A stretch of 11,841 nucleotides of DNA from CAYZBM01 sp964476705 (GCA_964476705.1 CAYZBM010000063.1:1-11841); one strand, 5' to 3'. Positions 1 to 7,052 are shown, counted from the first letter of the stretch. Notes: generated from the sequence alone by a model not told the origin. Numbers and translations: made by a program.

Positions 1-53
1 GCACGTACGGTGGTGTGAGAGGACGGAGAGCGAGAGCTCTCCTCCTACTCGAT
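1..53 (+). mobile_element. 3' end of a group II intron (domain V 3' strand and domain VI)
   Basis: The first bases, GCACGTACGGT, match the 3' strand of the conserved domain V hairpin of bacterial group II introns. Domain VI follows: GGAGAGC (24-30) and GCTCTCC (35-41) pair around a GAGA tetraloop. Below that, AGGA (19-22 region) pairs with TCCT (43-46) and GAG with CTC (48-50), leaving A47 bulged. A47 is the expected branch-point adenosine, about 7 bases before the predicted 3' splice site after ...CTCGAT (53). The rest of the intron, including any reverse transcriptase/maturase gene, lies left of the window. The segment is much richer in G+C than the DNA after it, consistent with an acquired element. 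The assignment rests on structure and remembered family consensus; the exact splice point could be off by a base or two. Confidence 0.85.
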
Positions 54-127
54 TTAATTAGAACTTAAATAGTTATTTAATTCTCCGCAGTTTAGAATTT
101 AAAATGTTATAACAATTGGTAAATATC

Positions 128-1000
128 ATGTGGCAAAATAAATATACAAATATCCTAAGCTTAATTTTATTAGTTATTCTGACTTCATGCCAGAATTTGC
201 TGCCAGACACTGGTAAAAATATTTCTTTATCTTCATCGCATAAGGTGATGATAGATGATGCACTTAAGGCAAAAGCTGCCGGTGACCATAAAAGGGCCGC
301 CTCTTTATATCAGCCGATAGTTAAAGATGAGCCAGATAATGTTGAGCTAAGAATTGCTTATGCTGATTCGTTACGTTTAAGTTCAGATTTTTTAGAGGCT
401 AATAAAAATTATGATTATATACTAAATAAACAGCCAAGTTTTATACCTGCTTTAGAAGGGAAGGCGTTAGCTTCTTTACAGCAAGGTGATTTAAAACAAG
501 CTGACTTACTACTTAATCAAATTATTAATCAAGATGCGGCAAGATGGCGAACAGTTAATGCTTTAGGAGTAGTAAGGGCGCTAGAAGGAAATATGGATGA
601 TGCTAAAATTTATTATAAAATGGCTATAGATATAGATCCAGCAAATAGCACTATTTTAAATAATATTGGGCTTTCTATGGCGCTTACTGGCAGTAAAGAT
701 GAATCTTTAAAAATATTACTTAAAGCACTTAATTTAGCTAATAAAAATAATGAAAAAAATAAAATTGAAAAAATAGAACTAAATCTTGCTTTAGTTTATG
801 GCATGAAAGGTGATTTTGTTAAATCTAAAGAGCTTTTAAGTAAATATTTACCAGAAAAAGCCGTCTATAATAATCTGGGAGTCTATGCCGCTTTAAATAA
901 TGATAAAGCGTTGGCGCGAGATTATCTAACTAAAGCTATTTCTGCCGATTCTGGTTCTTATACCAAGGCGCAAAGTAATCAAGATGCTTTAAGTCGATAA
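128..1000 (+). CDS. TPR-repeat lipoprotein, TadD-like
   Basis: This is a predicted lipoprotein of 290 aa. A lysine-containing N terminus and a hydrophobic stretch (NILSLILLVIL) lead to the lipobox LTSC, with the lipidated Cys at about residue 21. From about residue 40 to the C terminus there are helical tetratricopeptide repeats. Typical TPR positions are visible in the GDHKRAASLYQPIVKDEPDN, GDLKQADLLLNQIINQD, GNMDDAKIYYKMAIDIDPAN and SKDESLKILLKAL segments. The layout, a short lipoprotein signal followed by four to six TPRs, resembles TadD of Flp/Tad pilus systems and similar assembly lipoproteins. No other tad gene is in the window, so a pilus role is not supported here and a general envelope scaffold is equally possible. 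ATG at 128 is preferred because it gives a standard lipoprotein signal; an in-frame TTG at 116 would add four residues. There is no clear Shine-Dalgarno. The gene starts about 75 bases after the group II intron end, so its native promoter may have been displaced. Confidence 0.85.
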   Translation: MWQNKYTNILSLILLVILTSCQNLLPDTGKNISLSSSHKVMIDDALKAKAAGDHKRAASLYQPIVKDEPDNVELRIAYADSLRLSSDFLEANKNYDYILNKQPSFIPALEGKALASLQQGDLKQADLLLNQIINQDAARWRTVNALGVVRALEGNMDDAKIYYKMAIDIDPANSTILNNIGLSMALTGSKDESLKILLKALNLANKNNEKNKIEKIELNLALVYGMKGDFVKSKELLSKYLPEKAVYNNLGVYAALNNDKALARDYLTKAISADSGSYTKAQSNQDALSR

Positions 1001-1020
1001 AATCATCTTTTTTATCTTTT
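996..1020 (+). terminator. possible weak AT-rich terminator after the TPR gene
   Basis: GATAAAA (996-1002) and TTTTATC (1010-1016) form a 7-bp stem with a 7-base loop, followed by four T. The stem overlaps the stop codon and is almost all A:T pairs, so it is weak. It is the only terminator-like structure close after this gene. Confidence 0.25.
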
Positions 1021-1094
1021 ATTTTTATGAGCTTAAAATAATCTTGAGTTGGTTATTTCCTATCGTTTTTGATATATAGTAGATTAAGAAAGAA

Positions 1095-1123
1095 TTGACA
1101 GTAAAATACATATATAATAAATT
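1095..1123 (+). promoter_or_regulatory. sigma70-like promoter candidate
   Basis: A perfect -35 hexamer TTGACA (1095-1100) is followed 17 bases later by TAAATT (1118-1123), four of six matches to TATAAT. A perfect TATAAT is also present (1113-1118) but only 12 bases from the -35, too close for a standard promoter. Transcription from here would run through the palindromic repeat and could serve the ankyrin gene about 310 bases on. AT richness makes chance matches likely. Confidence 0.35.
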
Positions 1124-1153
1124 TAGCAGATCAGCGATCTACTATCTATAATG

Positions 1154-1213
1154 CTACATATCCCGAAAAAACATATACTTACAATACTATTTTATGTTTT
1201 ATTCGGGATCCAT
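1154..1213 (+). repeat. palindromic intergenic repeat, long copy
   Basis: ATCCCGAAAAAACATA (1160-1175) is the inverted complement of TATGTTTTATTCGGGAT (1193-1209) apart from one bulged base, a 16-bp stem around a 17-base loop. The flanking CTACAT and CCAT bases, and the stem ends, recur in inverted orientation at the right edge of the window (11811-11841). This shows a dispersed element rather than a lone hairpin. There is no T-run, so it is not a standard terminator. Rickettsiales genomes are known for palindromic repeat families; whether this belongs to one of them cannot be decided here. Confidence 0.75.
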
Positions 1214-1436
1214 AAATACATTCATTTCAATTAAGAAATACTATAAACAAGCTTAAATATAAAATTGCTGCATTAGTAGTTATTAGTCGCTACTCTTTTT
1301 TTAAATACAGGAAAATTTATCTATTGGTTGTTAATCTATTGTATTTTTATATTTGACTTTTATGTATTTTATAAGTTATTTAATTACTTGGTTAATAAAT
1401 TAACAATTAAAATAAATTAATTATTTAGGGTTAGCT

Positions 1437-2330
1437 ATGCCTAATAATACAAGTAATGATGCTTTTTTGGAAGCAGCTTCATCGGGGGATTTAGAAAAGG
1501 TTAAATCGTTATTTGATATGGATCTTTCTGGAAAAGAATTAAAAATAAGATCTCAAGAACATAAAGAAAATATTCGACAAAGATTAAAGGCGGTAAATTC
1601 AGATCGTAAAACTGCTTTGATGCTTGCTGCGGAAAACGGTTTTTTGAATGTGATCAATACTCTATTGGATAAAGGAGCTGATATTGATGCAAAAGATAAT
1701 GAAGGTCAAACTGCTTTAATGTTGTATTTATTTAATCATAATAAAAATATAGAAATTCTTAGAGCTCTACTAAATAGAGGTGCTGATATAGAGGCAAAAG
1801 GCGCTGAGGATTCAACAGCTTTAATGTACGCAGCTTCATTTGGATATCCATACGTTATTCATATTCTATTAGATAGAGGTGCTAATATAGAGGCAAAAGG
1901 TACTAAAGATTCAACTGCTTTAATGTATGCTGCAAAACATGGAAAAGTAGAAGCTGTAAATGCTTTACTAGATCGAGGTGCTAATATAGAGGCTAAAGAT
2001 AATGAAGGTCGTACTGCTTTAACGCTTGCTGCTAAGGAAGGTCGTGCAGATGTAATTGAAGTTCTCTTGTATGAAGTAGATGGTATAAATGCGCAAGATA
2101 ATAAAGGTAAAACAGCTTTAATGATTGCTGCAGAATGTGAAAAGCTGGATGTGATTGTACTTCTATTAAATAAAGGAAGCGGAGTTGATCTTGATGCTAA
2201 AGATAATAATGGAAAAACGGCTTTAAGTTATCTGATTAAGTGTCAAGATAAAGTATTGAAAGAACATCATAAAGCGCCTACAATTTTAACCGACCCTTCT
2301 ATTAAAGGTTCAGCACGAGAACGCAGATAG
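1437..2330 (+). CDS. ankyrin-repeat protein, possible secreted effector
   Basis: This is a 297-aa soluble protein with no signal peptide or membrane helix. After an N-terminal degenerate repeat (FLEAASSGDLEKVKSLF) and a charged linker, about six consecutive 33-residue ankyrin repeats run from residue 56 to about 280. They show the TALM-AA-G--VI--LLD-GA-I-AKD consensus. The repeats around R114, R147 and R180 are close copies at DNA level with an exact 99-base period, a sign of recent internal duplication. The tail is basic and ends in SARERR. Ankyrin proteins mediate protein-protein contacts, and in Rickettsiales many are T4SS or type I effectors acting in the host cell. That role here is inference. 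The start has a modest Shine-Dalgarno (AGGG, 1427-1430, six bases before ATG). The gene stands alone and converges on the minus-strand Gly/Met-rich gene. Confidence 0.9.
   Translation: MPNNTSNDAFLEAASSGDLEKVKSLFDMDLSGKELKIRSQEHKENIRQRLKAVNSDRKTALMLAAENGFLNVINTLLDKGADIDAKDNEGQTALMLYLFNHNKNIEILRALLNRGADIEAKGAEDSTALMYAASFGYPYVIHILLDRGANIEAKGTKDSTALMYAAKHGKVEAVNALLDRGANIEAKDNEGRTALTLAAKEGRADVIEVLLYEVDGINAQDNKGKTALMIAAECEKLDVIVLLLNKGSGVDLDAKDNNGKTALSYLIKCQDKVLKEHHKAPTILTDPSIKGSARERR
1776..2010 (+). repeat. 99-bp tandem DNA repeats inside the ankyrin gene
   Basis: The bases around GAGGTGCT(G/A)ATATAGAGGC recur starting at 1777, 1876 and 1975, an exact 99-base spacing (33 codons). The first two units stay nearly identical for about 55 bases, including synonymous positions, which indicates recent duplication or gene conversion. 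Such a tract can expand or contract by recombination and so change the number of ankyrin repeats. Confidence 0.75.
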
Positions 2331-2359
2331 TTAGTCTAAAGATACAAAATTTAAGAGTA

Positions 2360-2396
2360 GGGGGAAAGGTTCTTTAAAGCTATAGCTATCTTTGCC
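2360..2396. terminator. possible terminator between convergent genes
   Basis: Between the converging ankyrin and Gly/Met-rich genes, AAAGG and CCTTT flank an inner AAAG...CTTT pairing with the 8-base palindrome ATAGCTAT at its centre. It could end transcription from both sides. There is no long T-run and the stem is interrupted, so this is tentative. Confidence 0.25.
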
Positions 2397-2397
2397 T

Positions 2398-2901
2398 TTA
2401 GCCGCCCATTCCCATATCAGCGCCCATACCCATACCGCGTCCTGCACTAGGGCTGACATCTGGAGTAAGTCTACCTAGCATCGCTGGGTTTACGTCCGAC
2501 ATTGGTCCCATACTGTCCATAGCAGGTAGGCTGGAAAAAGCTCTATTACTGCCGCTATCAGAGCCGCCACCACCGCCTTCACCACCACCGCCTTCGCCGC
2601 CGCCATGGCTTTGCTGCATTCCTTCAAAAGCATTTTGAAAATCAAATATTTCGGCAAAAATTTTGCCAAAAAAACCTTCGCCCCGCATAGCAAAGAGCTT
2701 GGCGGCTAGGCCTTCTTCTATGGTATCAAAGCCAGTTAATTTTAAGTCTTTTTCACTCTGGATATTGACCATGATACTCTGGTCGGTATCCATACCCGTA
2801 AGTGAACGCATTAGGCCTATACTGCCACCGCCAGCACCATCTTTGTGGGCTCCCATTTGCATTGATACCTGAAACGATGATGCGCCGCCTTCACTTGACA
2901 T
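2398..2901 (-). CDS. Gly/Met-rich hypothetical protein
   Basis: This is a 167-aa protein I do not recognise. Residues 1-85 form a Ser/Gly-rich start (MSSEGGASSFQVSMQMG) and a likely folded segment with alternating hydrophobics (SIMVNIQSEKDLKLTGFDTIEEGLAAKLFAMRGEGFFGKIFAEIFDF). An almost pure Gly/Glu linker of GGGGE units follows (about 100-114). The C-terminal third is rich in Met, Pro and Ser and ends in GMGMGADMGMGG, reminiscent of the GGM tail of GroEL. There is no signal peptide or membrane helix. The DNA is clearly richer in G+C than its surroundings, partly because Gly and Ala codons are GC-rich. The gene is coding because the frame is open throughout with protein-like composition in its first half; a secreted or phase-separating role would be speculation. 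The upstream spacer to the RodZ-like gene is divergent and shared. Confidence 0.65.
   Translation of the reverse strand: MSSEGGASSFQVSMQMGAHKDGAGGGSIGLMRSLTGMDTDQSIMVNIQSEKDLKLTGFDTIEEGLAAKLFAMRGEGFFGKIFAEIFDFQNAFEGMQQSHGGGEGGGGEGGGGGSDSGSNRAFSSLPAMDSMGPMSDVNPAMLGRLTPDVSPSAGRGMGMGADMGMGG
2566..2595 (-). repeat. 15-bp tandem repeat coding GGGGE
   Basis: Two adjacent 15-mers, GCCACCACCGCCTTC and ACCACCACCGCCTTC on the plus strand, differ at one base. They encode GGGGE units on the minus strand and are followed by GCC triplets. This is a simple-sequence tract that could vary in length by slippage without shifting the frame. Confidence 0.6.
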
Positions 2902-3037
2902 ATTTTAGTGCCCAATTATTATTCATTTAAAGAATTTTTTTTATTAACGTTATTTTAATATGTTTAAGCTAAAATAGCAATAATAGCTAAATATTTTTGA
3001 GAATGAGTTGAGATTTTAATGTTTTTTTATTAATATA

Positions 3038-3067
3038 TTGTAAATGACTCCTTCTTAAGCTTATAAT
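3038..3067 (+). promoter_or_regulatory. promoter candidate for the RodZ-like gene
   Basis: TTGTAA (3038-3043, four of six matches to TTGACA) and a perfect TATAAT (3062-3067) are separated by 18 bases. The site lies about 105 bases before the preferred ATG of the RodZ-like gene, in the divergent spacer. The sequence is AT-rich, so chance matches are expected. Confidence 0.35.
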
Positions 3068-3174
3068 ACTTAAAAGTTCCTCAAGAATAATCAATTTTTA
3101 GGTACATGTAAGTAATATTATATTTAGTGAAGTTATTTTTAATGCAATTGTTGTTTTTTTATTTAAGTATTTTT

Positions 3175-3927
3175 ATGCCGCCAAAAAAGTGCAAAAAACA
3201 TAGTCATGAAGTTGATCAGACGGATCCAATAAATGCGAATAATGTGTTTTATGTTGCGCGTAAAATAAGAAAAAAAACTTTAAAACAAGCAGCTAGTTAT
3301 CTAAAAGTTAAACAACGTTATCTAGAAGCTTTAGAAAAAGATAATTTTTCTTTTATAGAGAAAGAAATTTATCTATCTGGATTAATTAGAGCTTATGCTA
3401 AATATTTAGCCTTAAATGAAAATGAAATAATGGCTAATTATAAAGCTTCTGAGCATAATTTTGTTAGCAATCCACAATCTAATATAACATTAGTAAATTC
3501 AAAGGTTAGTAATAACAGTAATAATAGCAATTTCGGTAATTTTGGCTTTTATTTAGCGATTATTTCAAATGTTAAAGTTTATATCATTTCTTTAATGGTT
3601 ATGGTGCTTGTTTACGGTCTTTGGTTTACCACTAGAACTGAAAAAGATATTTCAATGATCTATATGCCTTCTGAGAATTTTGCAGATATTAAGACTCTCA
3701 ACATCGATGCTTTATATAGTAGTCCTTTGCCGTTAGAAGTTAACGAGATTGCCAAGATTAATGAGTCTATTACTACGAATAATTTTATTAATTTAAATCA
3801 AGAGAATATTTCCTTGGCTTTATATTCTCAAGATCCTAATTTATTAGATTTGGTAGCTAATAAATTAAAAGCCAGCGAAGTTTCTTTCGATGCTAAAAAT
3901 GGTGATCTTATTGGTACGATAGATTAA
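3175..3927 (+). CDS. RodZ-like membrane protein with N-terminal helix-turn-helix
   Basis: From ATG 3175 the protein has 250 aa. A basic start (MPPKKCKKHSH) leads into a Xre/HTH_25-type helix-turn-helix at about residues 24-80. Its VARKIRKKTLKQAASYLKVKQRYLEALEKDNF...YLSGLIRAYAKYLAL pattern is characteristic of the cytoplasmic domain of RodZ and related proteins. An Asn/Ser-rich linker follows, then one membrane helix (about 135-152, VYIISLMVMVLVYGLWF) and a roughly 98-residue periplasmic tail that I cannot assign. RodZ links MreB to the membrane and sets cell shape; whether this protein does so or is a rickettsial HTH membrane regulator is open. An in-frame GTG at 3127 would add a hydrophobic leader (MKLFLMQLLFFYLSIF). 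I reject it because it would place the HTH outside the cytoplasm; neither start has a good Shine-Dalgarno. The gene ends about 140 bases before virB4. Confidence 0.75.
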   Translation: MPPKKCKKHSHEVDQTDPINANNVFYVARKIRKKTLKQAASYLKVKQRYLEALEKDNFSFIEKEIYLSGLIRAYAKYLALNENEIMANYKASEHNFVSNPQSNITLVNSKVSNNSNNSNFGNFGFYLAIISNVKVYIISLMVMVLVYGLWFTTRTEKDISMIYMPSENFADIKTLNIDALYSSPLPLEVNEIAKINESITTNNFINLNQENISLALYSQDPNLLDLVANKLKASEVSFDAKNGDLIGTID

Positions 3928-3987
3928 TTATATTAGCCTTAGTTTTCTTATTTCATAAAATAACAATTGCAAAAAAAAATCCTGGAT

Positions 3988-4016
3988 TTAGGATGCTAGT
4001 CTGATTATCATATAAT
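3988..4016 (+). promoter_or_regulatory. promoter candidate for virB4
   Basis: A perfect -10 TATAAT (4011-4016) sits 17 bases downstream of TTAGGA (3988-3993, three of six matches to TTGACA), about 50 bases ahead of the virB4 ATG. It is the best-placed promoter-like sequence between the RodZ-like gene and virB4. The weak -35 and AT-rich setting keep confidence low. Confidence 0.4.
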
Positions 4017-4068
4017 ATTTTTAACACGCAACCTCATTTCAAAGATTTTTTCTTACTTTTAAAAAACG

Positions 4069-6483
4069 ATGCTTAATTTACTTTCAAAAAAGAAACTTCT
4101 GCAAGCATCTGAAGTGGTGCTCGATGTTCCTGTTGTCGATTTTATACCCTATGCTTGTCATTACGATCATGATACTATTTTAACCAAAAATGGAGAATTG
4201 CTCCAAGTAATAAAAGTTACGGGTTTTTCTAGTGAGATAGTTGGATCTAGTTGTGCTAATCTTAGATCAATAGTAAGAAAATCTATTTGTTCACATGTAG
4301 ATAGTCAAAATTTTGCTCTATCTTTTCATACTATAAGAAAAACTAAAAATCTCGATCCTGGCGGGCATTATTCTAATGATTTTTCATATTCACTAAATAA
4401 AGTATGGAAAGATAGAAATGAGTGGGATCATAAATATGTAAATGAACTTCATATAACTATACTTCATCGAGGTTCTTATGTTAAAAAATTCGATATAGCT
4501 GCTTTTATTTCAGCTTTTATATTTACTAATGTTAAGAAAAAACAATTAGATTTTTTGCATTATGCCCATGATAATTTGGTTAGAGTAGTAAATAATATGC
4601 TCTTAACTTTACAAGAATTTGGTGCTAAACGCCTTACTATGGTTGAAGAAAATAAAGAATATTATTCAGAACAATTAGAATTTTTTGCTAAAATTATTAA
4701 TTTAGCTGAGGTGCAAGTCCAGGTAGAGGCTAACGATCTTTCTAATTGTTTGGCGAGTCATAAAATTGCCTTTGGTTTTAATACTATGGAGGTACGGAAT
4801 GAAGAAGAAAAAAAATTTGGGGCAATATTTACTATAAAAAATTATCATGAAATTCCATCTTCTATTTTAGATAATTTTTTACAATTACCACAAGAATTTA
4901 TAATTACGCAGACTGCTGACTTTATTAATACTACTTCTGCGGTTAATTTTTTTAAAAAGCAATATAATATTTATCTAGCGAGTGACTCTAAAGAGCTAGC
5001 TTCATTATCTGGTTTAAAATATATGATGGATAGTGCTAGAGGCGAGAAGACTGACTATTGTCAAACTAAAATCACTATTATGCTGATTGCAGATAATATC
5101 GAGAATCTTAATAAGAATATAAGTGCGGTTATAGATGTTTTTAATAAATTAGGAATTATTGCTATTCGTAATGATTTAAGACTAGAAGAGGCTTTTTGGG
5201 GGCAGCTACCAGGTAATTTTTTATATACAGGAAGGAGCGAGCCGGTTCCTATTACTCTTCTAGGTGGATTTGCTTCATTATATAATTTTCCAGCAGGTAG
5301 AGCTAAAGGTAATTATTGGGGGCCGCCAGTAACTGCTTTTTATACTGCGGGAGGGACTCCTTATTTTTTTAATTTTCATGTGGGGAAATGCGGTCATACT
5401 ACAATAATTGGTCCATTTGGTTCTGGTAAAACAGTATTGTTAAATTTTTTAGTTTCAGAGTCACGAAAATTTAATGGTAGATTATTCTTTTTTGATCAAA
5501 TGCGGGTATCTAAAGTTTTTATTAAGGCTATGGGTGGTGAATATAATATAGTAAAACCAGCAGAGCCTGATTCTCCATATAGATTTAATCCTTTTACCTT
5601 ACTTGATAATTATGGAACTCTAGAAGTTAAAGAATTTTTGGTAAATTGGCTTTCTTTATTACTTGATGCTAATGATAAAAAAGTAGATAGTTCAATAAAT
5701 AATTTGTTAATTGGGATTGTTGATTATATTGCATCATTGCCTAAAGAGCTAAGAATATTAAGAAATGTTGGAGTCTACTTACATAATAAGGGTGAAGGTG
5801 AGTTAGCTAAGTCTTTCTCGCCATGGTTACCTGGTGGGAAATATGATCATTTATTTGATAATGTAGAAGATAATTTAATTTTGAGCGGCAAAATATACGG
5901 CTTTGGTTGTAGTTATATTCTTGAAGATCATGTAAATCTTGGTCCGGTTTTGGCTTATTTATTCTTTAGAATTGAGTTGGTGCTTGATGGTTCACCTACC
6001 ATAATTGTGCTAGATGAGGCATGGAGATTGATTGATAATAGTATTTTTGCGCCAAAACTTGATGCCTGGCTTGAGAAATTAAAAAAACTTAATACTATTG
6101 TTATATTTGCTACCCAAAGCGTTAATGATGCAAGTAGTAGTAATATAACTAGTGTTATAGTGCAAAATATAGTAACGCAAATTTTTATGCCTAATCAAGA
6201 TGCTATCGAATCAAGTAAGGCTTACAAGCAAGTTTGGGGATTGCAAGAGCAAGAATTTGAAATGCTTTCGGCGATGAAAGCCGAAAATAGACAATTTATG
6301 CTAAGACAGACTAGTCACTCGGTCGTTGCCTCGCTAAATCTTAAAGGAGCAAAAGAAATCCATGTTTTATCTGGTGGTGATAATAGTGTAAAACTAATGG
6401 AAGAAGCTATTGCTGGAAAAAGTAGTTTACCTGAAGATTGGTTGCCGCTATTTTATGAGCTGGCAACGAGAAGAAAAAAATAA
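4069..6483 (+). CDS. virB4: type IV secretion ATPase VirB4
   Basis: This 804-aa protein has the usual length for rickettsial VirB4. VirB4 is the cytoplasmic-face hexameric ATPase that powers T4SS assembly and substrate passage across the inner membrane. The N-terminal CagE/TrbE/VirB region spans about residues 1-400 and includes the family stretch LPQEFIITQTADF. The RecA-like domain follows, with Walker A GPFGSGKT at 448-455 and Walker B IIVLDEAW at 645-652 (D649, E650), then a Gln in FATQSVND. All key nucleotide-binding residues are present, so it should be active. No virB3 precedes it: only about 140 non-coding bases separate it from the RodZ-like gene. In Rickettsia one of two VirB4 paralogues lies with virB3 and virB6 and the other stands alone, so this copy may be the second type, an inference from context. 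The start has no clear Shine-Dalgarno. YciB follows closely, suggesting co-transcription. Confidence 0.95.
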   Translation: MLNLLSKKKLLQASEVVLDVPVVDFIPYACHYDHDTILTKNGELLQVIKVTGFSSEIVGSSCANLRSIVRKSICSHVDSQNFALSFHTIRKTKNLDPGGHYSNDFSYSLNKVWKDRNEWDHKYVNELHITILHRGSYVKKFDIAAFISAFIFTNVKKKQLDFLHYAHDNLVRVVNNMLLTLQEFGAKRLTMVEENKEYYSEQLEFFAKIINLAEVQVQVEANDLSNCLASHKIAFGFNTMEVRNEEEKKFGAIFTIKNYHEIPSSILDNFLQLPQEFIITQTADFINTTSAVNFFKKQYNIYLASDSKELASLSGLKYMMDSARGEKTDYCQTKITIMLIADNIENLNKNISAVIDVFNKLGIIAIRNDLRLEEAFWGQLPGNFLYTGRSEPVPITLLGGFASLYNFPAGRAKGNYWGPPVTAFYTAGGTPYFFNFHVGKCGHTTIIGPFGSGKTVLLNFLVSESRKFNGRLFFFDQMRVSKVFIKAMGGEYNIVKPAEPDSPYRFNPFTLLDNYGTLEVKEFLVNWLSLLLDANDKKVDSSINNLLIGIVDYIASLPKELRILRNVGVYLHNKGEGELAKSFSPWLPGGKYDHLFDNVEDNLILSGKIYGFGCSYILEDHVNLGPVLAYLFFRIELVLDGSPTIIVLDEAWRLIDNSIFAPKLDAWLEKLKKLNTIVIFATQSVNDASSSNITSVIVQNIVTQIFMPNQDAIESSKAYKQVWGLQEQEFEMLSAMKAENRQFMLRQTSHSVVASLNLKGAKEIHVLSGGDNSVKLMEEAIAGKSSLPEDWLPLFYELATRRKK

Positions 6484-6508
6484 ATTTTAAAAGGGTTATT
6501 TGGTTTTG

Positions 6509-7051
6509 ATGAATAAAAAAAATTTAAAATCTGTGCTGGATTTTTCGCCATTAGTAGTATTTTTTCTCTGCTATAAAATTAGTGGCATATATTTAGCTAC
6601 TATTGCTATTGTGATTTCGACAATAATTACTACGTTTATAACTTATTATATTGAACGTAAAATTAGTTGGTTACCAATTATTACGGTTATAATTTTAGCC
6701 ATTATGGGCGGGTTAACTATTTTTTATAAAAATGATATTTTTATAAAAATTAAACCCACTATTATAAATTTACTTTTTGCTTTTATTTTGCTAATTGGAC
6801 TTCTAAGAAAAAAATTATTTCTTAAATATATAATTAATAATAGTTTGGTTATGTCGGATTCTGCTTGGCGTAATTTTACTTTAAGATGGATTGGCTTATT
6901 TATCTTTTTAGCGATTCTTAATGAAATAGTTTGGCGTAATTTTAGTACTGATATTTGGGTTAATTTTAAAGTTTTTGGAATATTGATTATTACTTTTGTA
7001 TTTATGTTATTGCAGTATAGGTTTTTACGAGACAATACCGTAAGTTCATGA
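6509..7051 (+). CDS. yciB: inner membrane septation protein YciB (IspZ/IspA family)
   Basis: This 180-aa integral membrane protein has about five to six hydrophobic helices. Family landmarks are clear: an N-terminal LDFSPLVVFFLCYKISGIYLAT, the internal KPTIINLLFA, and the C-terminal W-NFTLRW-GLFIFLAILNEIVWRNFSTDIWVNFKVFG. Length fits the family (about 180 aa). YciB proteins act in the inner membrane in cell-envelope synthesis and septation; their biochemical role is not well defined. ATG at 6509 fits the usual family start; an in-frame TTG at 6500 would add three residues. The gene follows virB4 by about 25 bases with an AAAAGGG motif between them, so the two are probably one transcript. This is an unusual partner for a secretion ATPase and may be chance adjacency in a reduced genome. 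Confidence 0.9.
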   Translation: MNKKNLKSVLDFSPLVVFFLCYKISGIYLATIAIVISTIITTFITYYIERKISWLPIITVIILAIMGGLTIFYKNDIFIKIKPTIINLLFAFILLIGLLRKKLFLKYIINNSLVMSDSAWRNFTLRWIGLFIFLAILNEIVWRNFSTDIWVNFKVFGILIITFVFMLLQYRFLRDNTVSS

Positions 7052-7052
7052 G

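Larger units (their letters stand above)
1017..1436. other. AT-rich intergenic region with repeat and promoter-like sites
   Basis: About 420 bases without a credible protein-coding frame on either strand. The region holds a TTGACA promoter-like element (1095-1123), a small AGATC-AGC-GATCT hairpin (about 1128-1140), the long palindromic repeat at 1154-1213, and a further AT-rich stretch up to the ankyrin gene. No tRNA or other recognised RNA gene is visible. A short untranslated RNA or a long 5' leader for the ankyrin gene is possible but not demonstrated. Confidence 0.5.

Noticed and set aside
1776..2010. CRISPR-like regular repeats
   Set aside because: The 99-base period equals 33 codons and the units encode ankyrin repeats in frame; there are no short repeats with unique spacers.
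2490..2693. A 67-residue open frame on the minus strand inside the Gly/Met-rich gene
   Set aside because: It is in another frame of the same strand, rich in Ala/Val/Lys from reading GCC/GGC tracts off-frame, and has no start signal; the 167-aa frame accounts for the region.
2663..2872. Plus-strand 69-residue open frame opposite the Gly/Met-rich gene
   Set aside because: Fully antisense to the longer frame, with no ribosome binding site and no recognisable domain.
3979..3994. ATCCT...AGGAT hairpin with a run of nine A before it (T-run on the minus strand)
   Set aside because: It would end minus-strand transcription, but no minus-strand gene leads into it; the stem is only 5 bp. I keep the overlapping promoter candidate for virB4 instead.
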